From contig JABFXC010000060.1 in NCBI GenBank assembly GCA_013361935.1, forward strand, positions 1 through 42,363: a stretch of 42,363 bases of DNA. Direction: 5' to 3'. The stretch is from Gemmatimonadaceae bacterium (GTDB lineage: Bacteria; Gemmatimonadota; Gemmatimonadetes; Gemmatimonadales; Gemmatimonadaceae). A program made the position numbers and the translations under genes. Shown piece after piece: positions 30,602 through 38,263 of this stretch. The stretch's first letter is position 1. Every line of letters starts with the position of its first letter. Under the pieces are notes generated by a model. It did no database searches and was not told where the DNA came from. It saw only the letters and a program-made list of their open reading frames with translations.

Positions 30602-31747
30602 CTACAGATTCCCGCGCTTCGCCTGCTCCTGCTCGATCGCCTCGAAGAGCGCCTTGAAGTTCCCCTTCCCGAAGCTCTTCGCGCCCTTCCGCTGGATGAT
30701 CTCGTAGAACACCGTCGGCCGGTCCTCGACCGGCTTGGTGAAGATCTGCAGCAGGTAGCCGTCGGGATCGCGGTCGACGAGGATGCCCAGCGCGGCGAGC
30801 ACGTCGAGCGGCTCGTCGATCTTGCCGACGCGCTTCTGCAGGTCCGCGTAGTAGCTCGTCGGCGCGGCGAGGAACTCGACGCCGCGGTCGCGAAGCGTCG
30901 TCACCGTCTGCACGATGTCGTCCGTCGCGAGCGCCATGTGCTGGACGCCCGGCCCCTGGTAGAACTCGAGGTACTCGTCGATCTGCGACTTCTTCTTTCC
31001 CGACGCCGGCTCGTTGATCGGGAACTTGATGCGGTCGTTCCCGTTCGCCATCACCTTCGACATGAGCGACGAGTACTCCGTCGAGATGTCCTCGTCGTCG
31101 AAGGTGAGCAGGTTGCGGAAGCCCATCACGTGCGCGTAGAAGTCGACCCACACGTTCATCTTCCCGAGCTCGACGTTCCCGACACAGTGATCGACGTACT
31201 TGAGGCCGACGGAGGGCGGGTTGTAGCGCTGCTTCACCGCGACGAAGCCGGGCATGAAGAGGCCCTTGTAATTCTTCCGCTCGACGAGCGAATGAATCGT
31301 CTCCCCGTAGGTCTGGAAGGAGGCGATCACGATCTCGCCGTCGGCGTCCTTCATCACCTTCGGCTCGTGAACGGGCTTCGCGCCGCGCTCCACCGCCTTC
31401 TCGAAGGCGTCGCGCGCGTCGTCCACCCAGAGCGCGAGGTCGCGCACGCCGTCGCCGTGCTTGTAGATGTGATCGGCGATCGTCTTCGCCTCGTCGCTCA
31501 GGTCGGGGCGGATCGGCGTCGTCAGCACGAAGCGGATCTTGTCCTGCTGCAGCAAGTAGCTCGCGCGGTCGCGCACCCCGGTCTCCGGGCCGCGGTAGCC
31601 GACGAGCTGGAAGCCGAACGCCGAGCGGTAGTAGTGCGCCGCCTGCTTCGCGTTGCCGACGTAGAACTCGATGTAGTCCGTCCCGTTGATCGGGAAGGTG
31701 TCGTGGGCCTGCGCGGCCTCGGTCGCGCGCTCGATCGTCGTCGCCAT
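30602..31747 (-). CDS. hppD: 4-Hydroxyphenylpyruvate dioxygenase
   Basis: 381 residues with the two vicinal-oxygen-chelate halves. Half one begins INGTDYIEFYVGNAKQAAHY; half two carries the iron ligands: LKYVDHCVGNVELG (His), GPGVQHMALATDDI (His) and RPTVFYEIIQRKGAKSFGKG followed by NFKALFEAIE (Glu). This C-terminal helix is the gate over the active site. It converts hydroxyphenylpyruvate to homogentisate with O2. The length is normal and the start ATG at 31747 is unambiguous (MATTIERATEAAQAHDTFPI). It lies 25 nt after phhA and 28 nt before the FAH-like gene. Confidence 0.96.
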   Translation of the reverse strand: MATTIERATEAAQAHDTFPINGTDYIEFYVGNAKQAAHYYRSAFGFQLVGYRGPETGVRDRASYLLQQDKIRFVLTTPIRPDLSDEAKTIADHIYKHGDGVRDLALWVDDARDAFEKAVERGAKPVHEPKVMKDADGEIVIASFQTYGETIHSLVERKNYKGLFMPGFVAVKQRYNPPSVGLKYVDHCVGNVELGKMNVWVDFYAHVMGFRNLLTFDDEDISTEYSSLMSKVMANGNDRIKFPINEPASGKKKSQIDEYLEFYQGPGVQHMALATDDIVQTVTTLRDRGVEFLAAPTSYYADLQKRVGKIDEPLDVLAALGILVDRDPDGYLLQIFTKPVEDRPTVFYEIIQRKGAKSFGKGNFKALFEAIEQEQAKRGNL

Positions 31748-31772
31748 GTGATTCGCTCCGTTGAATTCGTCC

Positions 31773-32720
31773 TTACGCCGCGCGTCCTGCCTCGAGGAAG
31801 CTCCGCACGTCGGCTTCGCTCATCCCCGGCTCGCCCGGCGATACGTTGTTCAGCTTTCCCTGCTTCATCCACTGCTCGAGCACGCCGACCTGCTCGAAGA
31901 GGTGCTCGAAGGACTCCACGTAGTAGAGCAGCGGCTGGTAGTGGTCGATCTCGAAGTACTGGTTGATCACCCACTCGAGCTGGAAGGGGAAGCGCTGCAC
32001 GTCGGGGCTGTCGATCGAATGGGCGATCTCGCCATAGCTGGAGAGCAGCCCGCTCCCGTAGACCTTGATCGACTTCCGGTCTTCGGACTTCATCAGTCCG
32101 AACTCGATCGTGAACCAGAAGAAGCGGGCGAGCGCCTTGAAGATGCTCGTCACCCGCCGGACCCGCTCGTCGCGATCCTTCACCCCGGCCACGATGTCCG
32201 CCGCGGTGCGCGCCGCCTCGCCGAACCGCACGAGGGTGTCGGCGAACGCCTTGTCCGTGTGCATCGGGACGTGGCCGGCGATGTCGTGGAAGATGTCCGG
32301 CTCCGGGAGATAGTCGAGCTTCTCCTTGTCCCGGATGGTGATCGTCGTCGGGAACTCGCGCTGCCGCAGGCAGTCGAAGAAGAGATACGCCGGGACGTAG
32401 CCACTCACCGGCTTCGCCCTGAACCCCGTCAGGGGCGCCATGAACTTGTTCACGTCCTCGAGCCTCGGCATCTGCTTCGGATCGAGGCAGAGGACGTCGA
32501 TCCCCTGGAGGAAGCGGTGGTTCGCGTACTTCCGCCAGCGGTCCGCCATCCGGTCGTACAGCCGCCGCCACGCCTCGTGGTTGTCGTCGCTGTACAGCTC
32601 GTAGGGCTGATGGATGTACAGCTGCCCGCTCTTCTGCGCCTCCTCGATGAAGGGCGCCTTCGTCGTCGTCAGCCCCGGGGGCCCGAGCGGGGCGCTGCGA
32701 TCGATCTGCGCTGAGGTCAC
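31773..32720 (-). CDS. phhA: Phenylalanine 4-monooxygenase
   Basis: 315 residues, pterin-dependent aromatic amino acid hydroxylase. Iron ligands are in LPEPDIFHDIAGHVPMHTD (two His) and FWFTIEFGLMKSED (Glu). LTGFRAKPVSGYVPAYLFFD and SSYGEIAHSIDSPDVQRFPF match the pterin and substrate regions. It hydroxylates phenylalanine to tyrosine and is the first enzyme of the following pathway genes. The start is GTG at 32720 with AGGAGAG 5 nt upstream. As the first gene of the catabolic unit it follows the longest intergenic gap of the window (32721-32935), where a promoter is expected. The pterin cofactor would also need recycling enzymes, and none is adjacent. Confidence 0.96.
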   Translation of the reverse strand: MTSAQIDRSAPLGPPGLTTTKAPFIEEAQKSGQLYIHQPYELYSDDNHEAWRRLYDRMADRWRKYANHRFLQGIDVLCLDPKQMPRLEDVNKFMAPLTGFRAKPVSGYVPAYLFFDCLRQREFPTTITIRDKEKLDYLPEPDIFHDIAGHVPMHTDKAFADTLVRFGEAARTAADIVAGVKDRDERVRRVTSIFKALARFFWFTIEFGLMKSEDRKSIKVYGSGLLSSYGEIAHSIDSPDVQRFPFQLEWVINQYFEIDHYQPLLYYVESFEHLFEQVGVLEQWMKQGKLNNVSPGEPGMSEADVRSFLEAGRAA

Positions 32721-32756
32721 GGTGCTCTCCTGGGGCGGCTGCGAGGTCGAAGGGAG

Positions 32757-32776
32757 GGTCGCCGGGGGGGGCGACC
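32757..32776. promoter_or_regulatory. Hairpin with a G6 loop in the phhA leader
   Basis: GGTCGCC (32757-32763) and GGCGACC (32770-32776) pair perfectly around six G residues, 37 nt before the phhA start. On the transcribed (minus) strand the loop is C6. The 215-base gap 32721-32935 holds nothing else I can name: no clear promoter hexamers and no recognised riboswitch. Function unknown; the homopolymer is also a place for sequencing error. Confidence 0.35.
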
Positions 32777-32935
32777 GGAGCCGCTCCCCGAAGTCACCCT
32801 CATGGATGGCAAATCTAACGCCGGTAACGACCTTTGCTCAGAGGGACGACGCGGTCCTGACGGTACCCGCGAGCTGCGTCGCTGTGCCCTCGCTCACGGC
32901 GCATCCGCCGCCTCGCCGAACCGCCGATTCGCCCT

Positions 32936-34966
32936 TCAGTCCCGCAGCTCGGGGATGTCGCGATACAACTCCAGCGCCGCGGGGTTCGCCAGCGCGTCCG
33001 TGTTCTTCACCGGGCGGCCGTGCACGACCTCGCGTACCGCGAGCTCGCTGATCTTCCCGCTGATCGTCCGCGGCAGGTCGGCGACCTGCACGATCTTCTT
33101 CGGCACGTGGTGCGGGCTCGTGTGCTCGCGGATCCGCTGCCTGATGCGCTCGCGGAGGGCATCGTCGAGCCGGAGCTGCTCGCCGAGTCGGACGAAGAGC
33201 ACGACGCGCGACTCGTCCTCGCTCACCGTCTGCTCGATGGCCAGGCACTCGACGACCTCCGGCAGCTGCTCCACCTGGCGATAGATCTCCGCCGTCCCGA
33301 TGCGCACCCCGCCGGGGTTGAGCGTCGCGTCGCTTCGCCCGTGGATGATCAGCCCGTCGTGCTCCGTCAGCTCCGCCCAGTCGCCGTGGCGCCAGACGTT
33401 CGGGAAGTGGTCGAAGTACGCGGCGCGGTACTTCGCCCCGTCGGGGTCGCGCCAGAACGCCACCGGCATGCTCGGAAACGGCTTCGTGCAGACGAGCTCT
33501 CCCGGCTCGCCGGCCACCGGATCGCCGGCCTCGTTCCACACCTCGACGGCCATCCCGAGCCCGCGCGTCTGCAGCTCGCCGCGCCACACGGGCGCGATGG
33601 GGTTGCCTAACGCGAAGCAGGAGACGATGTCCGTGCCCCCGCTGATGCTGCTCAGCCGCACCTCCGGCTTCACCGCGCGCGCCACCCAGTCGTAGCTGTG
33701 CGCGGCGAGCGGGCTGCCCGTGGAGAGAATCGCCTGCAGCTCGCCGAGATCGTGGGTCTCCCGCGGCACCAGCCCGGCCTTCTCGGCGAGCGCCAGATAC
33801 TTCGCGCTGGTGCCGAACACCGTCAGCCGCTCGCGCTCCGCCATGTCCCAGAGGATCTCCGGACGCGGCGCCAGCGGCGCGCCGTCGTACAGCACGATGC
33901 ACGTCCCGAGCGCCAGCGCGCTCACCATCCAGTTCCACATCATCCACCCGCAGGTGGTGAAGTAGAACAGGCGGTCGCCGGCGCCGAGATCGGTGTGCAG
34001 CGCGAGCTCCTTCAGGTGCTGGAGGAGCGTCCCCCCCGCGCCGTGCACCATGCACTTCGGCAGCCCCGTCGTCCCCGATGAGTAGAGGATGTACAGCGGA
34101 TGATCGAAGGGGAGCCGCTCGAAGTCGAGCGCCGGCGGATACTCGTCGTCGGGCGCGAAGTCACGCCATCCCACCGCGCGCCGCACCAGCCGCGCGTCGG
34201 GATCCTCGCGCAGGTACGGCACGACCACCACCCGCTCCAGCGACGGCAGCGCGTCGACGATCTCCTTCACCCGCTCCAGGCAGTCGATCTCCTTGCCCGC
34301 GTAGCGGTAGCCGTCGGCGCAGAAGAGCAGCCGTGGCTCGATCTGCCCGAAGCGGTCGAGCACGCCCTTCACCCCGAAGTCGGGAGAGCACGACGACCAG
34401 AGCGCGCCGATGCTCGCCGCGGCGAGCATCGCGATCACCGCCTCCGGCACGTTAGGCAGGAAGCCGGCGACGCGGTCCCCGGCGACGATTCCCATCCGGC
34501 GCATCGCGTGGGCGACCCGCGCCACCTCCGCCCGCAGCTCGTCGAAGGAGTACGAGGCGTACGCGCCCCGCTCGTTCCAGGCGACGATCGCTTCCTCCGG
34601 CCCGCGATGCCGCAGCAGGTTTTCGGCGAAGTTGAGCCGCGCGCCGGTGAACCAGCGGGGCCCGATGTCCGGGTCCGGGGGCGCCATGCGCTCGAGCCCG
34701 ACGACCACCTCGTCCCACGGATCCCCGACCTCGCGCTCGTGCGCGACGACGCCGAGACACTTCCACACCGCCGGCCAGAGCTCCTCCGGATGCTCCACCG
34801 ACCACTTCCAGAGCGACGGATAGTCGATCACGCCGAGCGCCCCGCGCTCGCGCGCGAAGCGCATGAAGGTCGTCATGCGCGCGTCGCGCACGTCGCCCGG
34901 AGAGGGCGTCCAGACCGGCTCCCGACCGGATGGGGCGCCGTCGTCCCGAGAGCCGCCCGCGGGCAA
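32936..34966 (-). CDS. aacS: Acetoacetyl-CoA synthetase
   Basis: 676 residues from a TTG at 34966, chosen because GGAAGGGG precedes it by about 5 nt and because the next ATG (after [13 protein letters not shown]) would remove the conserved W-x-P-S start. Adenylate-forming family motifs: [20 protein letters not shown] (P-loop), [55 protein letters not shown], and the catalytic lysine in [18 protein letters not shown]. Acetoacetate-specific members are distinguished by the N-terminal WPS and the GTDIVSCF segment. It activates acetoacetate, the end product of the neighbouring homogentisate pathway. It starts 2 nt after the nucleotidyltransferase stop. Octamer copies are at 33605 (sense) and 34450 (antisense). 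Confidence 0.92.
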   Translation of the reverse strand: MPAGGSRDDGAPSGREPVWTPSPGDVRDARMTTFMRFARERGALGVIDYPSLWKWSVEHPEELWPAVWKCLGVVAHEREVGDPWDEVVVGLERMAPPDPDIGPRWFTGARLNFAENLLRHRGPEEAIVAWNERGAYASYSFDELRAEVARVAHAMRRMGIVAGDRVAGFLPNVPEAVIAMLAAASIGALWSSCSPDFGVKGVLDRFGQIEPRLLFCADGYRYAGKEIDCLERVKEIVDALPSLERVVVVPYLREDPDARLVRRAVGWRDFAPDDEYPPALDFERLPFDHPLYILYSSGTTGLPKCMVHGAGGTLLQHLKELALHTDLGAGDRLFYFTTCGWMMWNWMVSALALGTCIVLYDGAPLAPRPEILWDMAERERLTVFGTSAKYLALAEKAGLVPRETHDLGELQAILSTGSPLAAHSYDWVARAVKPEVRLSSISGGTDIVSCFALGNPIAPVWRGELQTRGLGMAVEVWNEAGDPVAGEPGELVCTKPFPSMPVAFWRDPDGAKYRAAYFDHFPNVWRHGDWAELTEHDGLIIHGRSDATLNPGGVRIGTAEIYRQVEQLPEVVECLAIEQTVSEDESRVVLFVRLGEQLRLDDALRERIRQRIREHTSPHHVPKKIVQVADLPRTISGKISELAVREVVHGRPVKNTDALANPAALELYRDIPELRD

Positions 34967-34968
34967 CG

Positions 34969-35964
34969 CTACCCCTTCCGCGCTCCGGCGCGGATCTCCG
35001 AGTGGTCGCCGACGGTCAGCTCCCCACTCACGTTCTCCACCACCACCGAGTCCCCGAGCATCGAGCTCGAGAGCCGCGCGTTCTTCACCGTCGACTTCGA
35101 CCCGATGATCGTGTCGCGCAGCTCGCAGCCGTCGACGACCGTCCCCTGCCCGATCGAGACGTTCGGCCCGACGCGCGAGTTGGTGATCGTCACGCCCTCC
35201 TCGACGTAGACGGGTTCGATGATCGTCGAGCCTTCGCCCTTCACCCCGTTCGTCGCCGCGCCGTGCTCGAGGATGATCTGGTTCGTCTCGAGGAGCGTGT
35301 CGAGCTTCCCCGCGTCGTACCACCCCTCCACGTCGATCACCTTGATCTTCGCGCCCTTGTCGATCATGTACTGGAACGCGTCGGTGAGGTAGAACTCGCC
35401 CTTGTTCGCCGGCTGCTTCAGGGTGTGCTCGATCCCCTCGAAGAGCAGCTTCCAGTTCCGGATGAAATAGAGCCCGATGTTCGCGCGCTTCGAGATCGGC
35501 GTCGACGGCTTCTCGACGATCTTCGTCATGTTGCCGCTCGCGTCGGTGACCACCACGCCGAAGCGCTGGTAGTCCTCGACCTCCTTCACCCAGATGATCC
35601 CGTCGGCGTCCGTCCGGTTGATCACCGAGAGGTCGGCGTCGAAGATCGTGTCGACGAAGATGATCAGCACCGGCTCGTGCACGTACGGCTTCGCCAGCTC
35701 CACCGCGCCGGCCGTGCCGTCCTGCACTTTCTGCTCGATGAACACCGAGTCGAACTTGTACGCGCCGCGGACGTGCTCCTCGACCTTCTCCTTCAGATGG
35801 CCAGTGATGTAGATGATCTGATCGATCCCGCCGAGCTTCTCGAGGTCGTCGAGGATGTAGTCCATCACCGGCTTCCCGGCGATCTTCAGCATCGGCTTCG
35901 GCGTGACGTGCGTGTGCGGACGCAGGCGCGTCCCCTTGCCGGCCAGCGGAATGATCACTTTCAT
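34969..35964 (-). CDS. Sugar-phosphate nucleotidyltransferase with hexapeptide C-terminus
   Basis: 331 residues. VIIPLAGKGTRLRPHTHVTP, then KPMLKIAGKPVMDYIL, is the NTP-transferase signature (G-x-G-T-R-L-x-P...PKP); VLIIFVDTIFDADL holds the metal-binding Asp; FGVVVTDASGNMTKIVEKP and NIGLYFIRNWK match the sugar-binding half. The last ~90 residues (VYVEEGVTITNSRVGPNVSI, then the VVDGCELRDTIIGSKSTVKN stretch) form left-handed beta-helix repeats. Glucose-1-phosphate thymidylyltransferase or mannose-1-phosphate guanylyltransferase is possible; the upstream cupin resembles phosphomannose isomerase, which leans toward GDP-mannose. Coupled to that cupin by an ATGA overlap. Confidence 0.85.
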   Translation of the reverse strand: MKVIIPLAGKGTRLRPHTHVTPKPMLKIAGKPVMDYILDDLEKLGGIDQIIYITGHLKEKVEEHVRGAYKFDSVFIEQKVQDGTAGAVELAKPYVHEPVLIIFVDTIFDADLSVINRTDADGIIWVKEVEDYQRFGVVVTDASGNMTKIVEKPSTPISKRANIGLYFIRNWKLLFEGIEHTLKQPANKGEFYLTDAFQYMIDKGAKIKVIDVEGWYDAGKLDTLLETNQIILEHGAATNGVKGEGSTIIEPVYVEEGVTITNSRVGPNVSIGQGTVVDGCELRDTIIGSKSTVKNARLSSSMLGDSVVVENVSGELTVGDHSEIRAGARKG

Positions 35965-36338
35965 GGCTTGCTCGTCCCCTCGCGACCGTAGCGGTCCTTG
36001 ATGCGCACGACGTCGTCGAGCTCCGGGGTGGAGGCCTCGAGGATGTCGCAGTCCGTCACCGCCTCCATGTAGTGGATCGTCCCCGGCGTGATCCGGAAGG
36101 CGTCCCCCACCTCGAGCTTCATGTCGCGCAGCTCCTCCGTCCCGGGAAGCTGTACCCAGTAGATCAGCTTCCCCGAGAGCAGATAGACCGTCTCGTCCTT
36201 CCTGTTGTGGTACTGCACCGAGAGGGCGTGTCCGGCCTTCACGTGCAGGATCTTCCCCACGTAGCGGTCGGTCTTCGCCCAGATGGTCTCGTGTCCCCAG
36301 GGTTTGGGGACGGTGGTCACGTCGCTAGGTCCGCTCAT
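35961..36338 (-). CDS. Cupin of the type II phosphomannose isomerase family
   Basis: 125 residues from the ATG at 36338. VPKPWGHETIWAKTDRYVGK opens the domain. HALSVQYHNRKDETVYLLSG carries the metal His/Glu cluster, and GDAFRITPGTIHYMEAV the second His. The ending PELDDVVRIKDRYGREG is the conserved tail of the cupin half of ManC/PMI proteins. It could be a mannose-6-phosphate isomerase or a stand-alone sugar-binding cupin. It overlaps the nucleotidyltransferase start by 4 nt. A short inverted repeat lies 16 nt upstream. The divergent UbiB gene shares the 112-nt intergenic region. Confidence 0.88.
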   Translation of the reverse strand: MSGPSDVTTVPKPWGHETIWAKTDRYVGKILHVKAGHALSVQYHNRKDETVYLLSGKLIYWVQLPGTEELRDMKLEVGDAFRITPGTIHYMEAVTDCDILEASTPELDDVVRIKDRYGREGTSKP

Positions 36339-36353
36339 CGTCTGTTCGAGGTT

Positions 36354-36374
36354 CTCGGTTGCACCGGCACCGAG
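36354..36374. promoter_or_regulatory. Short inverted repeat between divergent cupin and UbiB genes
   Basis: CTCGGT (36354-36359) and ACCGAG (36369-36374) flank a 9-nt spacer, just upstream of the cupin ATG. It could be an operator or a small leader hairpin. The repeat is short, so chance is a real possibility. No recognisable -10/-35 pair was found in 36339-36450. Confidence 0.3.
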
Positions 36375-36450
36375 GCAATATCGGCGCCGAACGCGCCCGG
36401 CGGCAGGTCCATTCACGCGCTCGGCATGGCTCCTGCCAGCGGTCGACCTC

Positions 36451-38256
36451 ATGCTTCTCGCACCACGGTACATCCCGCGTCTCGCGGCGATGGTCGGCCT
36501 GTTCACACGGTACGGCCTCGCCGACTTCGCCAGGCAGCAGGGCCTCCTCGCCCTGAGCCCCGACGGCCGATTCGACGACGCCGAGGCGGGGGCGCTCGCC
36601 GAGAAGGCGCGCGCCTTCCGCAAGCGGCTCGTCGAGCTCGGACCGGCGTACATCAAGCTCGGCCAGGTCCTCTCGACGCGCCCCGATCTCCTTCCCGAGC
36701 CCTTCGTGCGCGAGCTCGATCGACTCCAGGACGACGTGGGGCAGATCTCCTTCGAGGACGTCGAGCAGACCCTCCAGGAAGAGTTCGGGGCGCGCGTGAG
36801 CAAGCTCTTTGGCTCGTTCGAGGAGGAGCCGCTCGGCACCGCGAGCCTCGGCCAGGTGCACGCGGCCACGCTGCGCGACGGGCGCCCCGTCGTCGTGAAG
36901 ATTCAGCGCCCTGGAATCCGCCCGCAGCTCCAGGACGACGTCGCCTTCTTCCGCGAGGTCGCGGCCTTCCTCACCTCGCACACCGAGGCCGGCCGCCGCA
37001 TCGACATGGTCGGCGTCATCCAGCAGCTCGAGCGCGCGCTCTCCGACGAGCTGGATTACCGTATCGAGGCGCGCAACGCGGCGACCTTCCGCACCGCGCT
37101 CGCCGAGTTCCCGCGCATCCTCGTCCCGCGCATCATCGAGGCGTACACCTCGCCGCGCGTCCTCACGATGGAGCGCATCCGCGGGATCAAGATCGACGCC
37201 GTCCCCGCGGTGAGCCGCGTGGAGTACGACTTCACCAAGGTCGCCGACGAGTTCGCGAAGGCGTACCTCAAGCAGATCGCCATCGACGGACACTTCCACG
37301 CCGACCCGCACCCGGGAAACGTGTTCGTCGTGATGCCGGGGATGGACAACCCGCGCACCCCAGCCGAGGTAGTCGCCACCGACCGCCGGCAGACGACGCG
37401 CGCCGCGCTCACCCCGCTCTCGAAGATGGAGCAGCAGGCGCAGGCCGAGGCGCGCGACGAGCCGGACATCGACCTCCCGACCCCCGACGAGCCCAAGCTC
37501 GCGCTCATCGACTTCGGGATGACGGCCCACCTCGCCGGGCCTATCCGCGAGCGCATCATCCGCCTCCTCCTCGATCTTGCCGACAACCGCGGCGGGAGCG
37601 CCGCCGAGACGATGATCGAGATGGGGATGCCCCTCGAGGACTTCGACCGGCAGAGCTACATCCGCGAGATCGCCTCCCTCATCGCCCAGAACTACGACCT
37701 GCAGGTGGGCGAGGTGAAGCTCGGCCGCGTGCTCTACGAGGTGATCAACATCTCGTATGCGCAGGGGCTGCGCCTCCCCGCCGAGCTGACGCTGCTGGCC
37801 AAGGCGCTCTTCAACCTCGACGCGGTCAGCGCCGCGCTCGATCCGACCTACAGCCCCATCCGCGCGATCCGCGAGTACGGCAACCGGATTGCCAACGAGC
37901 GCGCGAAGGACGACATGTCGCTGCGCCGCATCTGGCGCACGGCGAGCGAGACGACGGACCTCGTCTCCGCGCTTCCGCACCGGCTCGATCTCTTCACCGC
38001 GAAGCTCGCCGCGAACGAGCTCGGGTTCACGGTGGACGCGCCGCAGCTCGGTGCGCTGATGCGCGGGCTGCAGAAGATCGCCAACCGGATATTCACCGGT
38101 CTCGTGCTCACCGGGATCCTCATCGCGAGCGGGATGCTGCTCCCCTACCGCCGGGTGCTCGGCACGTGGGGGTTCGTCATCGCCGCCGCGATCGGGATCT
38201 GGATGGTGGTGAACATCCTGATCACCGACCGCGGCTCGTCACGAAGGGACCGTTAG
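36451..38256 (+). CDS. ABC1/UbiB (AarF) atypical kinase-like protein
   Basis: 601 residues from the ATG at 36451. Family motifs: the KxGQ helix AYIKLGQVLSTRPDLLP (Lys69), the Ala-rich loop TASLGQVHAATLRDG in place of a glycine-rich loop, VVVKIQRPGI (catalytic Lys), the HADPHPGN loop (Asp285) and DFG (Asp354). Two C-terminal membrane segments (IFTGLVLTGILIASGMLLPY, TWGFVIAAAIGIWMVVNILI) are as in UbiB. These proteins assist quinone or lipid metabolism by ATP hydrolysis; in a menaquinone organism the exact role is unclear. There are about 69 residues between the HADPHPGN Asp and DFG, versus about 22 in E. coli UbiB. The stop TAG lies within an octamer copy (38251-38258). Start choice is moderate. 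Confidence 0.9.
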   Translation: MLLAPRYIPRLAAMVGLFTRYGLADFARQQGLLALSPDGRFDDAEAGALAEKARAFRKRLVELGPAYIKLGQVLSTRPDLLPEPFVRELDRLQDDVGQISFEDVEQTLQEEFGARVSKLFGSFEEEPLGTASLGQVHAATLRDGRPVVVKIQRPGIRPQLQDDVAFFREVAAFLTSHTEAGRRIDMVGVIQQLERALSDELDYRIEARNAATFRTALAEFPRILVPRIIEAYTSPRVLTMERIRGIKIDAVPAVSRVEYDFTKVADEFAKAYLKQIAIDGHFHADPHPGNVFVVMPGMDNPRTPAEVVATDRRQTTRAALTPLSKMEQQAQAEARDEPDIDLPTPDEPKLALIDFGMTAHLAGPIRERIIRLLLDLADNRGGSAAETMIEMGMPLEDFDRQSYIREIASLIAQNYDLQVGEVKLGRVLYEVINISYAQGLRLPAELTLLAKALFNLDAVSAALDPTYSPIRAIREYGNRIANERAKDDMSLRRIWRTASETTDLVSALPHRLDLFTAKLAANELGFTVDAPQLGALMRGLQKIANRIFTGLVLTGILIASGMLLPYRRVLGTWGFVIAAAIGIWMVVNILITDRGSSRRDR

Positions 38257-38263
38257 GCGCGGC

